Part shown: positions 1 to 6,749 of the stretch, piece after piece
Layout: each line of letters begins with the position of its first letter
How positions within the stretch are numbered: the stretch's first letter is position 1
From: JAKAXS01 sp041940525
GTDB lineage: Bacteria; Pseudomonadota; Alphaproteobacteria; Rhizobiales; Hyphomicrobiaceae
Assembly: GCA_041940525.1 (NCBI GenBank)
Contig: JBGTSB010000066.1
Span: forward strand, 1 to 12,512
Length of the DNA stretch: 12,512 bases
Direction: 5' to 3'
Position numbers and translations under genes: made by a program
The notes under the pieces: model-generated
Seen by the model: the letters and a program-made list of their open reading frames with translations, nothing else
Database searches by the model: none
What the model was told of the DNA's origin: nothing

Positions 1-1255
1 GACAAACCGCTGGCAAGCGGAGAAACAGAAGCTCGGTTCGGCTCAGAAGATCAAGGAAGAGCTGGAGAAGGCGCGTGTTGATTTGGACCAGGCTCAGCGC
101 AAGGGTGATTACGCCCGTGCGGGTGAGCTGCGCTACTCAGCGATCCCAGAGCTAGAAAAGCAGTTGGCCGACGTTGAGGGTAGCGAGGCTTCCGCAGCAA
201 TGGTCGAAGAGGCCGTTACGCCGGATCAGGTAGCGCAAGTCGTCTCGCGTTGGACCGGCGTTCCGGTTGACCGCATGCTGGAAGGCGAGCGCGAGAAGCT
301 GTTGAAGATGGAAGACGCGCTGGAAAAACGCGTTATCGGACAAGCGCAGGCCGTAAAAGCCGTGGCGACTGCTGTGCGCCGCGCTCGTGCCGGCTTGCAA
401 GATCCGAACCGTCCGATGGGTTCCTTCATGTTCCTCGGGCCGACGGGCGTCGGCAAGACGGAGCTCACCAAGGCTTTGGCGCAGTTCCTGTTTGATGACG
501 AGTCCGCGCTGGTACGCATCGACATGTCTGAGTTCATGGAAAAGCATTCCGTGTCCCGGTTGATCGGCGCTCCTCCCGGTTACGTCGGCTACGAAGAAGG
601 CGGCACCTTAACCGAGGCCGTGCGCAGGCGTCCCTACCAGGTCGTTCTGTTGGACGAGATCGAGAAAGCGCATCCGGACGTTTTCAACGTGCTGTTACAG
701 GTGCTGGACGATGGCCGTCTCACCGACGGTCAGGGCCGGACGGTGGACTTCAAGAACACCATCATCCTGATGACGTCCAACCTTGGTGCCGAGTATCTGG
801 CCGATCCGCGCCAGCCGATGGGCTTCGGTGCACCTGGCGACCAGGACAAGGTGATGTCGGAAGAGGAGGCGTATGAGGCCGTCATGGGTGCCGTTCGGCG
901 GCATTTCCGGCCCGAGTTCCTCAACCGTGTGGATGAGATCATCGTCTTCCACCGCCTGCAACGTGAGCAGATGGCGGCTATCGTCGACATACAGCTGGCA
1001 CGTCTTCAGACGCTCCTGAACGAGCGCAAGATCACGCTCGACCTGGACAGCGATGCACGCACTTGGCTTGCCAACAAGGGTTACGACCCGGTCTACGGCG
1101 CGCGGCCTTTGAAACGGGTCATTCAGCGGCACGTTCAAGATCCGCTAGCCGACCTGCTGTTGGCTGGAAAGGTTCACGACGGAGAAACCGTTTCCATCTC
1201 CGTTCGCGACGGCGCGCTGACCCTGAACGGCGAACCCGCCCAGGCCGCTGCCTAA
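1..1255 (+). CDS. clpB: ATP-dependent chaperone ClpB, C-terminal half (5' end outside window)
   Basis: ClpB is the cytosolic Hsp100 disaggregase that threads aggregated proteins through a hexameric ring and works with DnaK. The frame is open from the first full codon at base 2, so the gene begins outside the window. The first ~65 residues are the end of the coiled-coil M domain (RWQAEKQKLGSAQKIKEEL, then GELRYSAIPELEKQL). The second AAA+ module follows: the linker VVSRWTGVPVDRM, Walker A GPTGVGKTE from 437, Walker B VVLLDEIEKAHPDV around 641-682, the sensor-type segment IILMTSNLGAEY, and the C-terminal small domain with YGARPLKRVIQR. The M domain excludes ClpA, ClpC and ClpX. The stop TAA at 1253-1255 is followed by a strong terminator. 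No heat-shock promoter can be judged because the start is missing. Confidence 0.97.
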   Translation, partial: TNRWQAEKQKLGSAQKIKEELEKARVDLDQAQRKGDYARAGELRYSAIPELEKQLADVEGSEASAAMVEEAVTPDQVAQVVSRWTGVPVDRMLEGEREKLLKMEDALEKRVIGQAQAVKAVATAVRRARAGLQDPNRPMGSFMFLGPTGVGKTELTKALAQFLFDDESALVRIDMSEFMEKHSVSRLIGAPPGYVGYEEGGTLTEAVRRRPYQVVLLDEIEKAHPDVFNVLLQVLDDGRLTDGQGRTVDFKNTIILMTSNLGAEYLADPRQPMGFGAPGDQDKVMSEEEAYEAVMGAVRRHFRPEFLNRVDEIIVFHRLQREQMAAIVDIQLARLQTLLNERKITLDLDSDARTWLANKGYDPVYGARPLKRVIQRHVQDPLADLLLAGKVHDGETVSISVRDGALTLNGEPAQAAA

Positions 1256-1281
1256 AGGCCTGCACGATTGAGAAGCTTGAG

Positions 1282-1312
1282 CAGACGCGGTTCCAGCCGC
1301 GTCTGTTTTTTT
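1282..1312 (+). terminator. Rho-independent terminator after clpB
   Basis: A perfect 9-bp stem (CAGACGCGG at 1282-1290 with CCGCGTCTG at 1297-1305) encloses a 6-nt loop and is followed by seven T residues (1306-1312). It lies 26 bp after the clpB stop and ends that transcription unit, which implies that ubiE has its own promoter in 1313-1408. No convincing -35/-10 pair was seen there. Confidence 0.9.
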
Positions 1313-1408
1313 ACCAGCTTGGCCGTGTTGCGATTGCTGAAGAGGGGCCCTCGTCTTAAAAAGGCATCAACGTCAGGATCACAACACAGAGTATTTGGCA
1401 GCCGTCTC

Positions 1409-2170
1409 ATGACAACAGGATCGACCGCCGGAACATTTGGGTTTCGCAAGGTGGCGGAGGATGAACGCCAAGGTTTGGTCAACCGCGTGTTTGCCTCCGT
1501 GGCTGAGCGCTACGACCTTATGAACGACTTGATGTCGGGCGGCCTGCACCGGCTGTGGAAAGATGATCTCGTTTCCATGATTGATGCGCCGCGCGGCGAC
1601 GGTGCGTTTCGGTTGATCGACGTTGCCGGTGGAACTGGCGATGTCGCGATGCGCTTCATCAAGAAGGCCGGATCAGGCGCCGAGGCGGTGATCTGCGACA
1701 TCAGCCCGGAGATGCTGGATGTCGGGAAGCGCCGAACCGAAGCGGCTGGCCTGTCTGGCCGCATCAGCTGTGTTGAAGGCAATGCCGAGGCGTTGCCGTT
1801 CGACGATCGCTCTTTCGATGCCTTTACGATTGCCTTCGGCATCCGCAACGTCACTCATATCGACAAGGCCTTGTCGGAAGCGTTCCGCGTTTTGAAGATC
1901 GGAGGGCGCCTCCTGGTGTTGGAGTTCTCCCACGTCGACGTGCCGATGCTTGACCGGCTCTATGATTTTCATTCGTTCGAAGTGATCCCGCGGCTTGGCA
2001 AACTGGCGGCGGGCGATGCGGACTCGTATCGCTATCTGGTGGAGAGCATCCGGCAATTTCCCAAGCAGGATGTCTTCGCGGACATGATCGCCAGCGCGGG
2101 CTTCGAACGGGTTTCGTTCCGGAATTTGACTGGCGGGATTGCAGCCATCCACTCAGGCTGGAAGCTCTAG
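1409..2170 (+). CDS. ubiE: Ubiquinone/menaquinone biosynthesis C-methyltransferase UbiE
   Basis: UbiE is the SAM-dependent C-methyltransferase of ubiquinone synthesis (and menaquinone synthesis where that pathway exists), acting on the polyprenyl benzoquinol ring. The 253-residue length is normal for the family. Visible motifs are VFASVAERYDLMNDLMSGGLHRLWK (residues 28-51, read as VFASVAERYD then NDLMSGG), the SAM-binding loop DVAGGTGD (71-78), the acidic loop CDISPEMLDVGKRR (96-109), GNAEALPF (124-131), FGIRNV (143-148) and the C-terminal GGIAAIHSGWK. The frame stays open upstream to a TTG at 1268, but that extension would run through the clpB terminator and adds an unlike 47-residue leader, so ATG 1409 (MTTGSTAG) was chosen. 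No clear Shine-Dalgarno sequence precedes it. It converges on the NicO gene with only 11 bp between stops. ubiB, often adjacent in alphaproteobacteria, lies about 7.5 kb away here. Confidence 0.93.
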   Translation: MTTGSTAGTFGFRKVAEDERQGLVNRVFASVAERYDLMNDLMSGGLHRLWKDDLVSMIDAPRGDGAFRLIDVAGGTGDVAMRFIKKAGSGAEAVICDISPEMLDVGKRRTEAAGLSGRISCVEGNAEALPFDDRSFDAFTIAFGIRNVTHIDKALSEAFRVLKIGGRLLVLEFSHVDVPMLDRLYDFHSFEVIPRLGKLAAGDADSYRYLVESIRQFPKQDVFADMIASAGFERVSFRNLTGGIAAIHSGWKL

Positions 2171-2181
2171 CGCGCCTGGAG

Positions 2182-3252
2182 TTAGAGCGGTCCGGTATGC
2201 TGGAGCGAGTTGACGAAGAAGACGGCGCCCATCAATAGAATGAGCGATGAGCCGGCCAGTCCCGCCGCGCGCTCGATCCGCCATCCCCAGTTCGAACCTT
2301 CGCCCGCGAAACGGTTGGCGAACTCGCGCGAGCCGATGGCCAGTGACGCTAGTATTGAGACCGTGATGGCCGTGCCGAGCGCCATGGCGAAGGTGCCTAG
2401 GATGCCTGCCCACAATAGTCCTTGTGTTAGCGTCAGGAACAACAGAGCCAGCGCGCCGGTGCAGGGGCGAATACCAACTGCGAAAGCGATTGCAAACGCC
2501 TTGGACCAGGAGAGATCACCGTCTAGCTGACGCGCATCCGGGGCGTGCGCATGGCCGCAGCCGCAATCGTGGCCATGCTCGTGGTGGTGGTCATGATGAG
2601 CGTGATCATGCCCGGCGTTCGCTGTTGCCCCAGTGGCGCCCATTGGAAACAGAAGCTTGAGCTGACGGTACAAGAGCCAAGCGCCGACAGCGGCCACGAG
2701 GCCCCAGCTTAACGTCTCCGTCCATTCTTGGGCGGAGCGGATTGTCAAACTCGTCGCCTTGAAGATCAAAGCGAGCACACCGACAAAGGCGATCGCGGTC
2801 AACGCCTGTATGAAGGCAGCGAGGAAGGACAACATAATGCCACGGCGGAGCGTACGCTCATTGGCCAGCACATACGATGAGATGATCGCCTTGCCGTGAC
2901 CGGGCCCTGCTGCATGAAGGACGCCGTAGGCAAAGGCCAGCGCGGATATGAGCGCAGCTGGATACCAGGGACTGCCGCTTTTCAGATCACGCACGGCGGC
3001 GCTCATGGCTCGCTTGAATTTGGCCTGTTGGGCAACCATCCAAACCCACAGCCTATCCCACGCCGATGCTCTGGATTGCGGTGATCCGCTTCTGGCTGCC
3101 GCCGCATCATCCTGGCCGCCAGACGGAATGGCTATTCCGAGAGGCGACTTTTCTGGTGCGGCAACGGCAATGTTAGGAGCTGCTGGAACGGCGAGCGCCA
3201 CCAGCGCAAGCATCATCAATCGCAGCAGCACTGGCCGAACGTTGGCGACCAT
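2182..3252 (-). CDS. zevB: NicO-family divalent-metal permease, ZevB-like
   Basis: This is an integral membrane transporter of the NicO/RcnA superfamily, which moves Ni, Co or Zn. Of 356 residues, the first ~32 form a signal-like hydrophobic segment, and about six further hydrophobic helices follow. Family signatures are HAAGPGHGKAIISSYV starting at residue 113 and GIRPCTGALALLFLTLTQG starting at 260. A cytosolic or periplasmic loop at 215-237 is very rich in His and includes a CGC (HDHAHHDHHHEHGHDCGCGH), a typical metal-gathering loop. The start ATG (3252-3250) overlaps the stop of the upstream DUF1007 gene as TAATG, so the two are probably translationally coupled. DUF1007 plus NicO is the arrangement of ZevAB, a zinc acquisition system described in Haemophilus influenzae. 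Zinc is therefore the favoured substrate, but nickel or cobalt import or export cannot be excluded by sequence alone. Confidence 0.85.
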   Translation of the reverse strand: MVANVRPVLLRLMMLALVALAVPAAPNIAVAAPEKSPLGIAIPSGGQDDAAAARSGSPQSRASAWDRLWVWMVAQQAKFKRAMSAAVRDLKSGSPWYPAALISALAFAYGVLHAAGPGHGKAIISSYVLANERTLRRGIMLSFLAAFIQALTAIAFVGVLALIFKATSLTIRSAQEWTETLSWGLVAAVGAWLLYRQLKLLFPMGATGATANAGHDHAHHDHHHEHGHDCGCGHAHAPDARQLDGDLSWSKAFAIAFAVGIRPCTGALALLFLTLTQGLLWAGILGTFAMALGTAITVSILASLAIGSREFANRFAGEGSNWGWRIERAAGLAGSSLILLMGAVFFVNSLQHTGPL

Positions 3253-3905
3253 TAAGACCTCGCGCAGTTCACGGTCACATTGCGCGACAGGGCTGATCCA
3301 TCATAGCCACCGCCGAGTTCGCTGGCGAAGGCGTCGGCCAAGTCCGCGGCCTCGGAGCCGGTTGGCGGTGCCGACACGTCAACCGCACATCCTGCCGGGG
3401 CGCCTTCTCCCAGCAGCACAGGATTGTCTTTGGCAAAATCAAACGCGATAAAATAGGTGGGATCGTAGATCGAGAAGGAGAACCCAGGCTTGCTGGCCGG
3501 AAGCGGTGATTTCAACGGCAGTACGAAATGAAGCGTGAGAACATTGTCCTCGTGCTCAAGCCAATACTCTTGTGGTTCAGCGAATGGCAACGCCTCCGTT
3601 CCAAGCTTGGCGAAGGTAAAGTAGGCAAATTGTTTGATGCCGTCGATGTTGACCTTGGCTAGCTCCTGCAGCTCTTCGCGGTCGTACTTGCCGTCGCCGT
3701 TTTTATCCATGCCCTGGATGGCCATCGCGGTGTACATGTCGTCGAAAGTCCAAATCTGCTTCAAGCCGACTATGTTGCCGTCCTTATAGGCGACCGTTGC
3801 CCGGACATCGACCCAGACATGTGGATGTGCTTGAGCCGTGCTTGGGAGCGATGCGGTGATCAGTGCCGCGGCGGCGATCGCCAATACAATGCCCCTTCCG
3901 ATCAT
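3252..3905 (-). CDS. zevA: DUF1007 periplasmic metal-binding protein, ZevA-like
   Basis: This is a secreted DUF1007 protein that probably collects metal in the periplasm for the NicO permease encoded downstream. From ATG 3905 it has 217 residues. Residues 1-26 are a signal peptide (MIGRGIVLAIAAAALITASL, then cleavage after AQA). The mature N-terminus begins HPHVWVD, the His motif that marks this family and probably binds metal. Residues 67-78 (DKNGDGKYDREE) match an EF-hand loop with acidic or polar residues at positions 1, 3, 5, 9 and 12. Two Cys (173, 214) could form a disulfide. A longer GTG start at 3941 adds 12 residues with Arg that do not help a signal peptide. ATG 3905 is preceded by AAGGGTGAG at a usable distance, so it was chosen. 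The stop TAA overlaps the permease start by one base. Confidence 0.86.
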   Translation of the reverse strand: MIGRGIVLAIAAAALITASLPSTAQAHPHVWVDVRATVAYKDGNIVGLKQIWTFDDMYTAMAIQGMDKNGDGKYDREELQELAKVNIDGIKQFAYFTFAKLGTEALPFAEPQEYWLEHEDNVLTLHFVLPLKSPLPASKPGFSFSIYDPTYFIAFDFAKDNPVLLGEGAPAGCAVDVSAPPTGSEAADLADAFASELGGGYDGSALSRNVTVNCARS

Positions 3906-4169
3906 GTTTCTTCTCACCCTTGTGGCGGTGCGAAAGCACACGCTTCATCCGTTAAAACTGAGCCTAGAATCGTATCATGATCCTGATGGCACTTTAACGG
4001 CGGGTGGAAAATCACTCGCTGAGCGGCGTGGCCGCCTTGCGGTGCTGGGGATGTTATAGTATCCGATTGATCTTCTGTCTACCTTCTGCCGTCAGGGCGT
4101 GCAAAGTCGCCAAATCGGCGGTAATGCCGGCTGAAATTCCGGCACATCCCGCGAGGAGAAACGCTTCCA
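3906..4169. promoter_or_regulatory. Divergent control region between zevAB and znuA
   Basis: This 264-bp region must hold the promoters of both metal-uptake units. It contains an 8-bp perfect inverted repeat, CCGTTAAA at 3949-3956 and TTTAACGG at 3993-4000, with the small palindrome ATCATGAT (3974-3981) near its middle. A weak minus-strand promoter for zevAB can be drawn: TTAAAG (3997-3992), a 17-bp spacer, and TACGAT (3974-3969). A Zur-box-like sequence lies nearer to znuA and is listed separately. A 6-bp hairpin (TGCCGG 4125-4130 with CCGGCA 4139-4144) sits in the znuA leader just before the Shine-Dalgarno GAGGAG at 4153-4158. The promoter assignments are inference. Confidence 0.45.
4048..4070 (+). 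promoter_or_regulatory. Zur-box-like operator upstream of znuA
   Basis: ATGTTATAGTAT at 4051-4062 matches the left half and centre of the alphaproteobacterial Zur consensus as I recall it (ATGTTATANTATAACAT core). The right half has decayed to CCGATTG. It contains TATAGT at 4055-4060, which could be the -10 element of znuA, so Zur binding would block RNA polymerase. It sits about 108 bp before the znuA start and about 145 bp before zevA, so it could serve both directions. Because one half-site is poor, moderate confidence is all that is justified. Confidence 0.5.
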
Positions 4170-5144
4170 ATGACATCTTACTGGCGAACTGGGGCTGTCT
4201 TCGCTGCAGCCTGCGCCCTAAGCGCAGTGGCATCGCAGCCGGCGCTTTGTGGAGTGAAGGTTGTCGCCACGATCAAGCCCATTCATTCGCTTGTCGCGGG
4301 TGTGATGGAGGGGGCCGGAACGCCTAAACTGCTGGTGACGGGTACTGCCTCGCCGCATACGTTCGCGCTGCAGCCCTCCGGCGCACGAGCCTTGCATGAG
4401 GCGGACGTATTTTTTCGGGTTTCACCCAGTGTTGAGCCGTTCACGATCAAGATCGTGCGATCTATGCCGGGCTCGGTAAAGGTCGTGACACTGATGCACG
4501 CGCCAGGGGTTTCGGTCTTGCCGCTGCGTTCGCTGGCTGATGATGCGCATGGACACCACGATGACCATCACGGTCATGATCATGGCCACCACGACGATCA
4601 TGACCACGACAAGAATGATATGGACGGGCACGTTTGGCTCGATCCTGAAAACGCAAAATCGATTGTCGCCGAAATTGCCCGTGTGCTTGGCGAAGCCGAG
4701 CCATCGCAGGCAGCAGTATTCCAAGCCAACGCAAAAAAGCTAACGGCCAAAATTGATGCGCTCAGCGCGAACATTGCGAGCACGCTGAAACCGGTCGCTA
4801 AGCAGCCGTATGTCGTGTTCCATGACGCCTATCAGTATTTCGAACGGCGCTTTGGTCTGTCGCAGGTTGCCGCCATCACGGTTTCGCCGGAAGTAAAGCC
4901 AGGTGCGAAACGACTGCTAGAGATCCGCGAAGCCATCAGGCACGCCAAGCCGGTTTGCGCGTTCGCCGAGCCGCAGTTCAAGCGCAGTATTCTCAACGCC
5001 GTGATGGAAGGTTCAGGCGCGCGCTTCGGTGTCCTTGATCCGGAAGCTGCACTGGTCAAGCCGGGGGTTGAGGCTTACGAGACGATGCTGTCGAACCTGG
5101 CCAGCAACATGCGCGAGTGCCTCTCAAACGGTTCGAACGGCTGA
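4170..5144 (+). CDS. znuA: Zinc ABC transporter substrate-binding protein ZnuA
   Basis: ZnuA is the periplasmic zinc receptor of the ZnuABC importer (cluster 9 / TroA fold). It has 324 residues: a signal peptide to about residue 27 (cleavage near ALC-G, not a lipobox), then VVATIKPIHSLVAGVM with the ligand His39, SPHTFAL (61-67), a His/Asp-rich loop at 127-147 (HGHHDDHHGHDHGHHDDHDH) typical of zinc-specific members, HVWLDP with His154, and VFHDAYQYFERRFG with His218. The three His residues fit the zinc site known from E. coli ZnuA. Cys263 and Cys317 could form the disulfide seen in that family. GAGGAG lies 11 nt before the ATG. The oddity is that no znuB or znuC is adjacent. Instead it stands back to back with zevAB, so the ABC permease must be encoded elsewhere if it is used. 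Confidence 0.93.
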   Translation: MTSYWRTGAVFAAACALSAVASQPALCGVKVVATIKPIHSLVAGVMEGAGTPKLLVTGTASPHTFALQPSGARALHEADVFFRVSPSVEPFTIKIVRSMPGSVKVVTLMHAPGVSVLPLRSLADDAHGHHDDHHGHDHGHHDDHDHDKNDMDGHVWLDPENAKSIVAEIARVLGEAEPSQAAVFQANAKKLTAKIDALSANIASTLKPVAKQPYVVFHDAYQYFERRFGLSQVAAITVSPEVKPGAKRLLEIREAIRHAKPVCAFAEPQFKRSILNAVMEGSGARFGVLDPEAALVKPGVEAYETMLSNLASNMRECLSNGSNG

Positions 5145-5201
5145 AGTGTTCAAGAGCTGCTTGGCACTTTCAGCATTCTGCTAGTATCCGAGCACAACGT
5201 T

Positions 5202-5246
5202 GAAAAAGAAAAAGCCGGCCTCTCAAGGGGGCCGGCTTTATATTCT
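5202..5246. terminator. Bidirectional terminator between znuA and the L,D-transpeptidase gene
   Basis: A perfect 10-bp stem, AAAGCCGGCC at 5211-5220 with GGCCGGCTTT at 5230-5239, has a 9-nt loop. On the plus strand it runs into TTTATATTCT. On the minus strand the A-rich run 5203-5213 becomes a U tract. It can therefore stop both convergent transcripts. Confidence 0.9.
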
Positions 5247-5263
5247 GATCTTTCGGTTCGGTC

Positions 5264-6154
5264 CTATTCAGGGCTCGCCGAAGTGCGCACCAAAGGGCGA
5301 CGGCCGATCTTGGTGATGCGACGTTTGCCCGAGCTCATGTCGACCGTGTAACCCTCGTCGAGGTCCACGCCTGCCGGAGCAATGCCTTCAGTCTTTGCCT
5401 CCGACTTCTTCGCTGGAGCCTTGTCGACAATGCGAACACCCGTCGGTGTCTTGCGGCGTTCGGGTGCGCCTACCGGTGCCGGTTCGGACTGACGTGACGC
5501 AGCTTGACGATTTTCCTTACGATCGGCTTCATCGTCCATGCGCGTCATCTGCGAGCTAGCAGGACCGACTTTGAAGCGTTCCCACGTGACGGTAACCGTC
5601 GTGCCAACTGGGATGCGGGGATACAGATCCAGCACATCCTTATTGTACATGCGGATGCAGCCCTTCGAGACAGCCTTGCCGATGGTCCACGGCGCGTCGG
5701 TGCCATGAATCCGGTAGAGGCTAGAGCCAAGATAGAGCGCGCGAACGCCCAGCGGGTTCATTGGATGTCCGCCCGGAACCCAGCTCGGAAGCTTCGGGTT
5801 TTCCTTGATCATGTCTGGCGTCGGCGTCCACGATGGGTTTTCCCGCTTCATGGTGACTTTGGTCTTGCCCTGCCAGCGGCTTTGTTCGCGCGGAACGGCG
5901 ATCGGATAGCTCAAAGCCTGGCCGGTCTTGTAAATGTAATAGAGACGGCGATCACCGAAGCTGACGATGATCTGGCCGGAGCGGAACTTCGGATTGAAGG
6001 ATACGGTCTGACGGCCGCCACCCCATTCCTCTTCGCCGCCCCACAGCAAGTCGATGAGATCCTGCCCCTGCGCTGCGGTGCTGACGGCGACCGTGGAGGC
6101 AACCGCGATGAGACCCGCAAAGGCTGAGCGCAACAAGAAACTTCTCACAACCAT
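5264..6154 (-). CDS. L,D-transpeptidase (YkuD domain) with basic C-terminal tail
   Basis: This is a periplasmic L,D-transpeptidase that would form 3-3 peptidoglycan cross-links or attach proteins or D-amino acids to wall stem peptides. Of 296 residues, 1-30 are a signal peptide (cleavage near AAQG-QD). The YkuD domain spans about 60-192 and ends with the active-site signature: His150-Gly in RIHGTDAPW, then Ser164-Lys-Gly-Cys166-Ile-Arg-Met, Cys166 being the nucleophile. The segment GGHPMNPLGVRALYLG is typical of the ErfK/YbiS type. About 100 residues after the domain (195-296) are low-complexity and basic (many K, R, P, A) and have no domain that I recognise. They may contact the wall or the DNA-free envelope space. 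GGAG stands 9 nt before the ATG. The role among the many paralogues usual in Hyphomicrobiales is open. Confidence 0.92.
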   Translation of the reverse strand: MVVRSFLLRSAFAGLIAVASTVAVSTAAQGQDLIDLLWGGEEEWGGGRQTVSFNPKFRSGQIIVSFGDRRLYYIYKTGQALSYPIAVPREQSRWQGKTKVTMKRENPSWTPTPDMIKENPKLPSWVPGGHPMNPLGVRALYLGSSLYRIHGTDAPWTIGKAVSKGCIRMYNKDVLDLYPRIPVGTTVTVTWERFKVGPASSQMTRMDDEADRKENRQAASRQSEPAPVGAPERRKTPTGVRIVDKAPAKKSEAKTEGIAPAGVDLDEGYTVDMSSGKRRITKIGRRPLVRTSASPE

Positions 6155-6579
6155 AGTCTGGCACTCCGCATATCGTGCTTATGATCTCGCTGGGGCGACC
6201 TCCGCTCCGCAAGATCCGGTTTTCAGTGTTCCGACGCGTTACCGCACATCTGTTTTTCGTATAGCTCAGAGGTGTGGCCAGCGGCAGAGCAGCAAAGCCA
6301 CACTCTTGGCGGCTCATCGAGATTCCTATGATTTTCGCGTTTAGGAACCGTAACTGTCCTGTGGACAACTTAGTTCCTTGAGATTCGAAAAACACAGGTA
6401 TACGCCATATTTCGGCGGCTTTGCTTTCTGATGAAATTAGTGCGCGATCTTCGCGTGCCGCGCCAGAGGCTCGATTGCTGAAAATACGTTTCTGTTCTGG
6501 ATGTTGACGGCTTGCAACATTGGTCTGCATAGGCAACAGGCGGCTTGCTCATTTTCTGCGCTGCGGATGCCGATTTGCA
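6155..6579. other. Non-coding stretch left of the SOS-type small gene
   Basis: I see no convincing gene in these 425 bp on either strand. Three inverted repeats are visible: GTGTGGC 6272-6278 with GCCACAC 6297-6303; TTCCTA 6323-6328 with TAGGAA 6342-6347; and AGGAAC 6343-6348 with GTTCCT 6373-6378. The second and third share bases 6343-6347 and so exclude each other. The left part should contain the minus-strand promoter of the L,D-transpeptidase gene. A TTGACG at 6504-6509 on the plus strand has no good -10 partner. Confidence 0.4.
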
Positions 6580-6619
6580 TTGACGGCCGCGGTGTCTTGC
6601 TGTAGAACAAAATGAGAAC
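6580..6619 (+). promoter_or_regulatory. LexA-controlled promoter (SOS box GAAC-N7-GAAC)
   Basis: TTGACG (6580-6585, five of six matches to the sigma70 -35) is separated by exactly 17 bp from TAGAAC (6603-6608, four of six matches to the -10). The LexA box GAACAAAATGAGAAC (6605-6619) overlaps the -10 and the expected start site. It is a perfect match to the GTTC-N7-GTTC direct repeat recognised by alphaproteobacterial LexA, read on the other strand. The predicted transcription start is at about 6614-6617. Promoter and operator together are much better than either alone would suggest. Confidence 0.7.
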
Positions 6620-6749
6620 ATTGGTTGTGCAGGAAGTTGTCTTGCCCCCGCTTGAGCTTCCCCCCGCTCCAGCTTTCTACACGGGCCAAGGTGTTCTGAG
6701 CGGCGCTGAGTTTTGTCTGCGTATTTTGCGTGCGTTGGCTCCTGAGTAA
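6612..6749 (+). CDS. Small protein of unknown function, probably SOS-induced
   Basis: I do not recognise this protein. The outer frame is ATG 6612 to TAA 6747-6749 (45 residues). The ATG lies inside the LexA box and probably upstream of the transcription start. More likely starts are GTG 6627 (40 residues, nearly leaderless) or TTG 6642 (35 residues), the latter with AGGAAG at 6631-6636 five bases before it. The protein has a Pro-rich front (PPLELPPAPAFY) and a short amphipathic helix-like end (GVLSGAEFCLRILRALAPE) with one Cys. It has no clear transmembrane helix or signal peptide. The gene stands alone between a LexA-boxed promoter and a strong terminator whose stem starts within the stop codon, which is the layout of a complete one-gene unit. 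Caulobacter SidA is a precedent for a tiny LexA-controlled protein (a division inhibitor), but no similarity is claimed. The transcript could instead act as a small RNA. Confidence 0.55.
   Translation: MRTLVVQEVVLPPLELPPAPAFYTGQGVLSGAEFCLRILRALAPE

Noticed and set aside
1268..1408. A 47-residue N-terminal extension of UbiE from TTG 1268
   Set aside because: It would start before and run through the clpB terminator hairpin and gives a sequence unlike the UbiE N-terminus. ATG 1409 gives a normal-length protein.
3906..3941. GTG 3941 start for the DUF1007 protein
   Set aside because: It adds an Arg-rich stretch before an already good signal peptide. ATG 3905 has a Shine-Dalgarno-like AAGGGTGAG at a suitable distance.
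4540..4620. Short tandem-like repeats (CACGACGATCAT type) as a possible DNA repeat array
   Set aside because: They are explained by the His/Asp-rich zinc-binding loop of ZnuA and are irregular at the DNA level.
4540..4743. Alternative frame rich in Met and Thr over the His-rich loop of znuA
   Set aside because: It is produced by the CAC/GAC repeats encoding the His/Asp loop read in another frame, not a separate gene.
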